A DNA stretch of 64,000 nt, taken from NCBI RefSeq assembly GCF_015668515.1, contig NZ_JADPFO010000004.1:62001-126000 (forward strand), read 5' to 3'. Each line of letters begins with the position of its first letter. Position 1 is the stretch's first letter. Origin of the DNA: Paraclostridium tenue (lineage in GTDB: Bacteria; Bacillota; Clostridia; Peptostreptococcales; Peptostreptococcaceae). Position numbers and translations under genes: made by a program. Positions 60,976-64,000 of the stretch are shown piece after piece. Below the pieces are notes generated by a model that did not search any database, was not told the origin of the DNA, and saw only the letters and a list, made by a program, of their open reading frames with translations.

Positions 60976-62016
60976 TTATTTTTGTGTTTTTTCTAATTCA
61001 GCTTTTGTAGCTGGAACTTTTATTTCTCCACTCTTTATTTTATCACCTTGTTGATTAACAAACTCTAATATATCTGGAGCAACATCTTCTTTTGTAGTTT
61101 CTGCTACCCCAACACCATTTTCATTTAATCCATAAGTAACTACTGATCCACCTTCAAATTTTCCATCAACTAAATTTTTAACAGTGTTATAAACCCCAAC
61201 ATCAACTCTCTTTACAGCAGAAGTTATTACAGTTTCTGGTGCAATACTATTTTGATCTCTATCAACCCCTATAGCTTTTTTACCAGCTTCTTTAGCAGCT
61301 TCTATAACACCATTTCCAGTATCTCCTGCAGCATGGAATACTATATCTACACCATTAGATATCATTTGATTTGTTATAGATTTTCCTTTTGCTGGATCTG
61401 CGAAATTGTTTGCATATTGAGCAACTACCTGTGCATCTGGTTTAACAGCTTTAACTCCTGCTTCATATCCAACCTCAAAAGATTCTATTAATGGACTTTC
61501 CATTCCCCCAACAAATCCTACTTTATTACTCTCTGTTAATTTACCTGCAACTAATCCTACTAAGTATGAAGCTTCTTGAGCATTAAACATTATACTCTCT
61601 ACATTCTTAGGAGGTTTTCCTCCAAAATCTGCATCTATTAAAGCAAATTTTTCTTCTGGATAAGCTTTAGCTGCATCTCCTATTGCTTTTTCTAATTTAA
61701 ATCCAACCCCTATTACTAAATCAGCACCATTATCTATTGCTGTTTCAACATTAGTAGCATAATCAGATTCTTGTTTAGATTCTATATAGTTAGCTTCTAT
61801 TCCTAAATCTTTCTTAGCCTTTTCTAATCCTTCCCATGCACTTTGGTTAAAAGATTGGTCATTAACTCCCCCAACATCAGTTATCATAGTTACCTTTATC
61901 TTTTTATTCCCATTTTCTTTGTCTCCTGATGAACCTTTAGAAGCTCCACAACCAACTAACATAGACCCCGATAATACTGTAACAAGACCTAAAGTTAACA
62001 ACTTTTTAAACTTCAT
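60976..62016 (-). CDS. BMP-family substrate-binding lipoprotein (nucleoside importer)
   Basis: A 346-residue lipoprotein: signal peptide KFKKLLTLGLVTVLSGSMLVGC with lipobox LVGC (lipidated Cys at 23), then the Bmp/Med fold (VTMITDVGGVNDQSFNQSAWEGLEKA, FALIDADFGG, VGFVGGMESPLIESFEVGYEAGVKAV, DIVFHAAGDTGNGVIEAAKEAGKKAIGVD). Bmp proteins bind purine nucleosides. It is the first gene of the transporter group. Its upstream region shows no purine riboswitch. Confidence 0.95.
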   Translation of the reverse strand: MKFKKLLTLGLVTVLSGSMLVGCGASKGSSGDKENGNKKIKVTMITDVGGVNDQSFNQSAWEGLEKAKKDLGIEANYIESKQESDYATNVETAIDNGADLVIGVGFKLEKAIGDAAKAYPEEKFALIDADFGGKPPKNVESIMFNAQEASYLVGLVAGKLTESNKVGFVGGMESPLIESFEVGYEAGVKAVKPDAQVVAQYANNFADPAKGKSITNQMISNGVDIVFHAAGDTGNGVIEAAKEAGKKAIGVDRDQNSIAPETVITSAVKRVDVGVYNTVKNLVDGKFEGGSVVTYGLNENGVGVAETTKEDVAPDILEFVNQQGDKIKSGEIKVPATKAELEKTQK

Positions 62017-62144
62017 ATATTACCTCCTGTATATAACGATTATGATTTCTTACCTAAATTTTACACTATATAAAAAGTTTTTTCTACATTTATTTCAAAT
62101 TTTATTCAATTTTTCACTATATATTACATACAATTCCAAAAAAT

Positions 62145-62195
62145 AAGAAGGTAAGAAATCTTTTTCTTAATCATAATTAGATTTCTTACCTTCTT
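62145..62195 (-). terminator. Long-stem terminator of trmL
   Basis: A 17-bp perfect stem AAGAAGGTAAGAAATCT / AGATTTCTTACCTTCTT with a 17-base loop and T-rich tail on the minus strand. Part of one arm (GATTTCTTACCT) recurs in the leader of the adjacent bmp gene (62046-62057). Confidence 0.85.
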
Positions 62196-62228
62196 TATTG
62201 TATACAATATATTTATTTATTACACACT

Positions 62229-62699
62229 TTATCTTAAATTAGGATACCCTATTTGTCTTAATGCTTCAAATAATACTATAGCTACACTATTTGATAAATT
62301 AAGCGATCTTGCTTTTTCTATATCTACCATAGGTATTCTTATTGCAGTTTCTAAGTTTTCCATTATTAAACTTTCCGGTAGTCCTTTTGTTTCCTTACCA
62401 AATACTAAAAATGAATTATCTTCATATTTTACATCAGAGTGTGTTTGTTTAGCTTTTGTTGTTGAATAAAAAAACTTAGCATCTGGATTTTGTTCTCTTA
62501 CTTCATCAAAGCTATCATAATATTTTATTTCTACTAAATCCCAATAATCTAAACCAGCTCTTTTTAAATATTTATCATCCATACAAAACCCTAATGGTCT
62601 TACTAAGTGAAGTGTTGTTCCTGTAGCTGCACAACTTCTTATTATATTTCCTGTATTTTGTGGTATTTCAGGTTCTACTAATACTATATTTAAAGACAT
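62229..62699 (-). CDS. trmL: tRNA (cytidine/uridine-34-2'-O)-methyltransferase TrmL
   Basis: A 156-residue minimal SPOUT protein: NIVLVEPEIPQNTGNIIRSCAATG, FGKETKGLP, IRIPMVDIEKARSLNLSNSVAIVLFEALRQ. This is the TrmL/YibK signature, with no extra RNA-binding domain. It methylates the wobble ribose of tRNA-Leu isoacceptors in E. coli. Ends at the long terminator 62145-62195. Confidence 0.96.
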   Translation of the reverse strand: MSLNIVLVEPEIPQNTGNIIRSCAATGTTLHLVRPLGFCMDDKYLKRAGLDYWDLVEIKYYDSFDEVREQNPDAKFFYSTTKAKQTHSDVKYEDNSFLVFGKETKGLPESLIMENLETAIRIPMVDIEKARSLNLSNSVAIVLFEALRQIGYPNLR

Positions 62700-62770
62700 A
62701 AAAAATCCTCCTTAATGATTTATAAAAATAATTATATCAAAAAGTTCGTATTTCTAAAAACTTCTTTACG

Positions 62771-62820
62771 TTAAAATAATATAAATCTCCAGTAAATTAT
62801 GGAGATTTATATTATTTTAA
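62771..62820 (-). terminator. Terminator overlapping the end of the VanW-family gene
   Basis: An 18-bp perfect stem TTAAAATAATATAAATCTCC / GGAGATTTATATTATTTTAA with a 10-base loop; the TAA stop (62809-62807) lies inside the first arm on the minus strand. Confidence 0.75.
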
Positions 62821-64000
62821 TGTTTGTTCTATTTAAATTTTCATGTTTTTTCTTTGTGCCCTTTACAATAACTTTATTTTTAGGTGGATAATAACATTCA
62901 TTTATAAGTTCTTCTTTCGTTACACTTCCATCTTCATTTTTATAAACTCTATATGTGTTAACTTTATATCCTCTTCTACCTTTTTCTCCAACTTTAGTTT
63001 TTCCTTCATATAATTTATCACTTTTTTTAATTATTATTTCTTGAGGTATTGTTTCAACTATATTTGTTTTTATATCTATATATTTTTTGTCTTCATGATT
63101 GCCATAAATTGTAGATATTATCTTATTATTTTCAACTTTACTTTGTATTAGTATAGGAGAATCAAATTTATTTTCAAATATCAAATCTATATTTCCATAT
63201 GATACCGTTGCATCTCTTCCTTTTTGTATATAACTACTTGGAATACTATGATTTTTAGCTTGTATTATTTCTAATCCCGAATAAAGTGCAGCATTATATA
63301 CAGTACTAGAAACTTGGCATATACCTCCACCCATTCCTAGTTCTAATTTTCCATTTAATATAATTGGAGCTTCTTTGAAGCCTTGTTCTATATCTCTTTT
63401 TCCTGTAGTTTCATTAAAGGAAAACTTTTCATTAGAATCTATCAATGTATTGTTAATTTTATTTGTAGCAATTGTAATATTATTAACTCTGTTTTTATTC
63501 TTAGAATTAAATTCTGTTTCATACGTTCCTAAAATAGTGTTTATCTTAGATAATTTTTCAAAAGTATATTTAGGAGTAATTATAGATGTAGGTATATAAC
63601 ATTCAGAGTAATCTTTATCTATTATTTGCTTATCAAGTAAAGTAAACAATTCTTTTTTATTTAATTTAACACCATTTTTTTCATCACTAACTTTAAATTT
63701 ATTTCCACTTAATTTAATCTCAGAATTTATAGGACTTACATACATATCTTTAGCTAAATTAGATATGTATGTTTCTAGCTTATTTTTTTCATATCCTACA
63801 TCTAATTTAAGATTTACTTTTTCACCGAAATATAAATTCATTTTTGTTTTAACATCAGATAAAAGCCCTTTATTTCTACCTACTCCATGAGCTTTTTTTA
63901 CAGCTTCTTCAACTTTGTAGTAAAATCCTACATCTTCTAATTTAAGATTATAATTTTTATCCTTATAAAGTAAATTAATATTATTATCTTTACAGACAAA
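62807..64000 (-). CDS. VanW-family protein with G5-like domain, N-terminus cut off by window edge
   Basis: The frame is open from base 64000 to the TAA at 62807 (398 codons visible); the Met at 63841 is internal. The visible part has a PG-binding-4-like N-terminal region (GFYYKVEEAVKKAHGVGRNKGLL), the VanW domain (SFNETTGKRDIEQGFKEAPIILNGKLELGMGGGICQVSSTVYNAALYSGLEIIQAKNHSIPSSYIQKGRDATVSYG abbreviated here to its key parts GGGICQVSST and GRDATVS), and a C-terminal G5-like segment (EKGRRGYKVNTYRVYKNEDGSV). VanW proteins are cell-wall associated with no proven activity. A membrane anchor would be expected in the missing part. Confidence 0.92.
   Translation of the reverse strand, partial: FVCKDNNINLLYKDKNYNLKLEDVGFYYKVEEAVKKAHGVGRNKGLLSDVKTKMNLYFGEKVNLKLDVGYEKNKLETYISNLAKDMYVSPINSEIKLSGNKFKVSDEKNGVKLNKKELFTLLDKQIIDKDYSECYIPTSIITPKYTFEKLSKINTILGTYETEFNSKNKNRVNNITIATNKINNTLIDSNEKFSFNETTGKRDIEQGFKEAPIILNGKLELGMGGGICQVSSTVYNAALYSGLEIIQAKNHSIPSSYIQKGRDATVSYGNIDLIFENKFDSPILIQSKVENNKIISTIYGNHEDKKYIDIKTNIVETIPQEIIIKKSDKLYEGKTKVGEKGRRGYKVNTYRVYKNEDGSVTKEELINECYYPPKNKVIVKGTKKKHENLNRTNIKII

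Noticed and set aside
62017-62228. A purine riboswitch in front of the nucleoside-binding lipoprotein gene
   Set aside because: None of the conserved three-way junction motifs is present; only a terminator and a repeated GATTTCTTACCT were found.
1-64000. CRISPR arrays, insertion sequences, prophage or integrated elements
   Set aside because: No regularly spaced repeats, transposase, integrase or phage structural genes were seen, and gene order and composition are uniform.

Overview
The window looks like a chromosomal segment of a low-GC, strictly anaerobic member of the Clostridia, most likely Peptostreptococcaceae (Clostridioides/Paraclostridium/Romboutsia type). The reasons are very AT-rich DNA, heavy use of ATA and AGA codons, an acetogenic Wood-Ljungdahl gene order that matches what I remember of Clostridioides difficile, a YtxC-type sporulation gene, and T-box and L20-type leaders. 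Almost everything lies on the minus strand. I see no phage, IS transposase, CRISPR array or plasmid gene.

Left part (1-8.5 kb): a 3'-truncated UvrD/PcrA-type helicase, a divergent RNase H-fold nuclease, tRNA-Ser(GCU), and then, read on the minus strand, the tail of the acetogenesis region. That tail holds a corrinoid-protein reductive activator, two adjacent radical SAM proteins, a LipM/LplA-family protein, and a short CooT / DUF3842 / His-rich set that looks like nickel handling. The two radical SAM proteins are probably a two-component lipoyl synthase.

Centre-left (8.5-25.6 kb): the Wood-Ljungdahl cluster in transcription order cooS, cooC, fhs, fchA, folD, metV, metF, lpdA, second cooC, acsD, acsC, acsE, acsB, gcvH. 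It is preceded by a phosphate butyryltransferase gene. The methyl branch (Fhs-FchA-FolD-MetV/MetF) feeds a methyl group through AcsE to the corrinoid protein AcsCD. CooS makes CO from CO2, AcsB assembles acetyl-CoA, and the CooC ATPases, CooT and RACo mature and re-activate the metal centres. GcvH and Lpd link the route to glycine/lipoamide chemistry. Most genes here use an AGGGGGA-like ribosome binding site. A 112-nt imperfect palindrome separates fhs from fchA.

Centre (25.7-42 kb): a TPR protein and a B12-binding radical SAM protein, two uncharacterised genes, argS, DUF523, mutS2, pepD (+), mprF and a U32 peptidase. Two intergenic stretches have their own promoter and terminator and look like small RNA genes. 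The one downstream of argS exposes a C7 segment that is perfectly complementary over 14 nt to the ribosome binding site region of zapA, 12.5 kb away.

Right part (42-64 kb): the phe operon (T-box, pheS, pheT, zapA), an rRNA methyltransferase, ktrAB potassium uptake, the infC-rpmI-rplT operon with an attenuator leader and an AUU start codon, a soluble FtsH-like protease (+), thrS with a T-box, DUF445, ytxC and DUF6873, a BMP-type nucleoside ABC transporter, trmL, and a 5'-truncated VanW-family gene.
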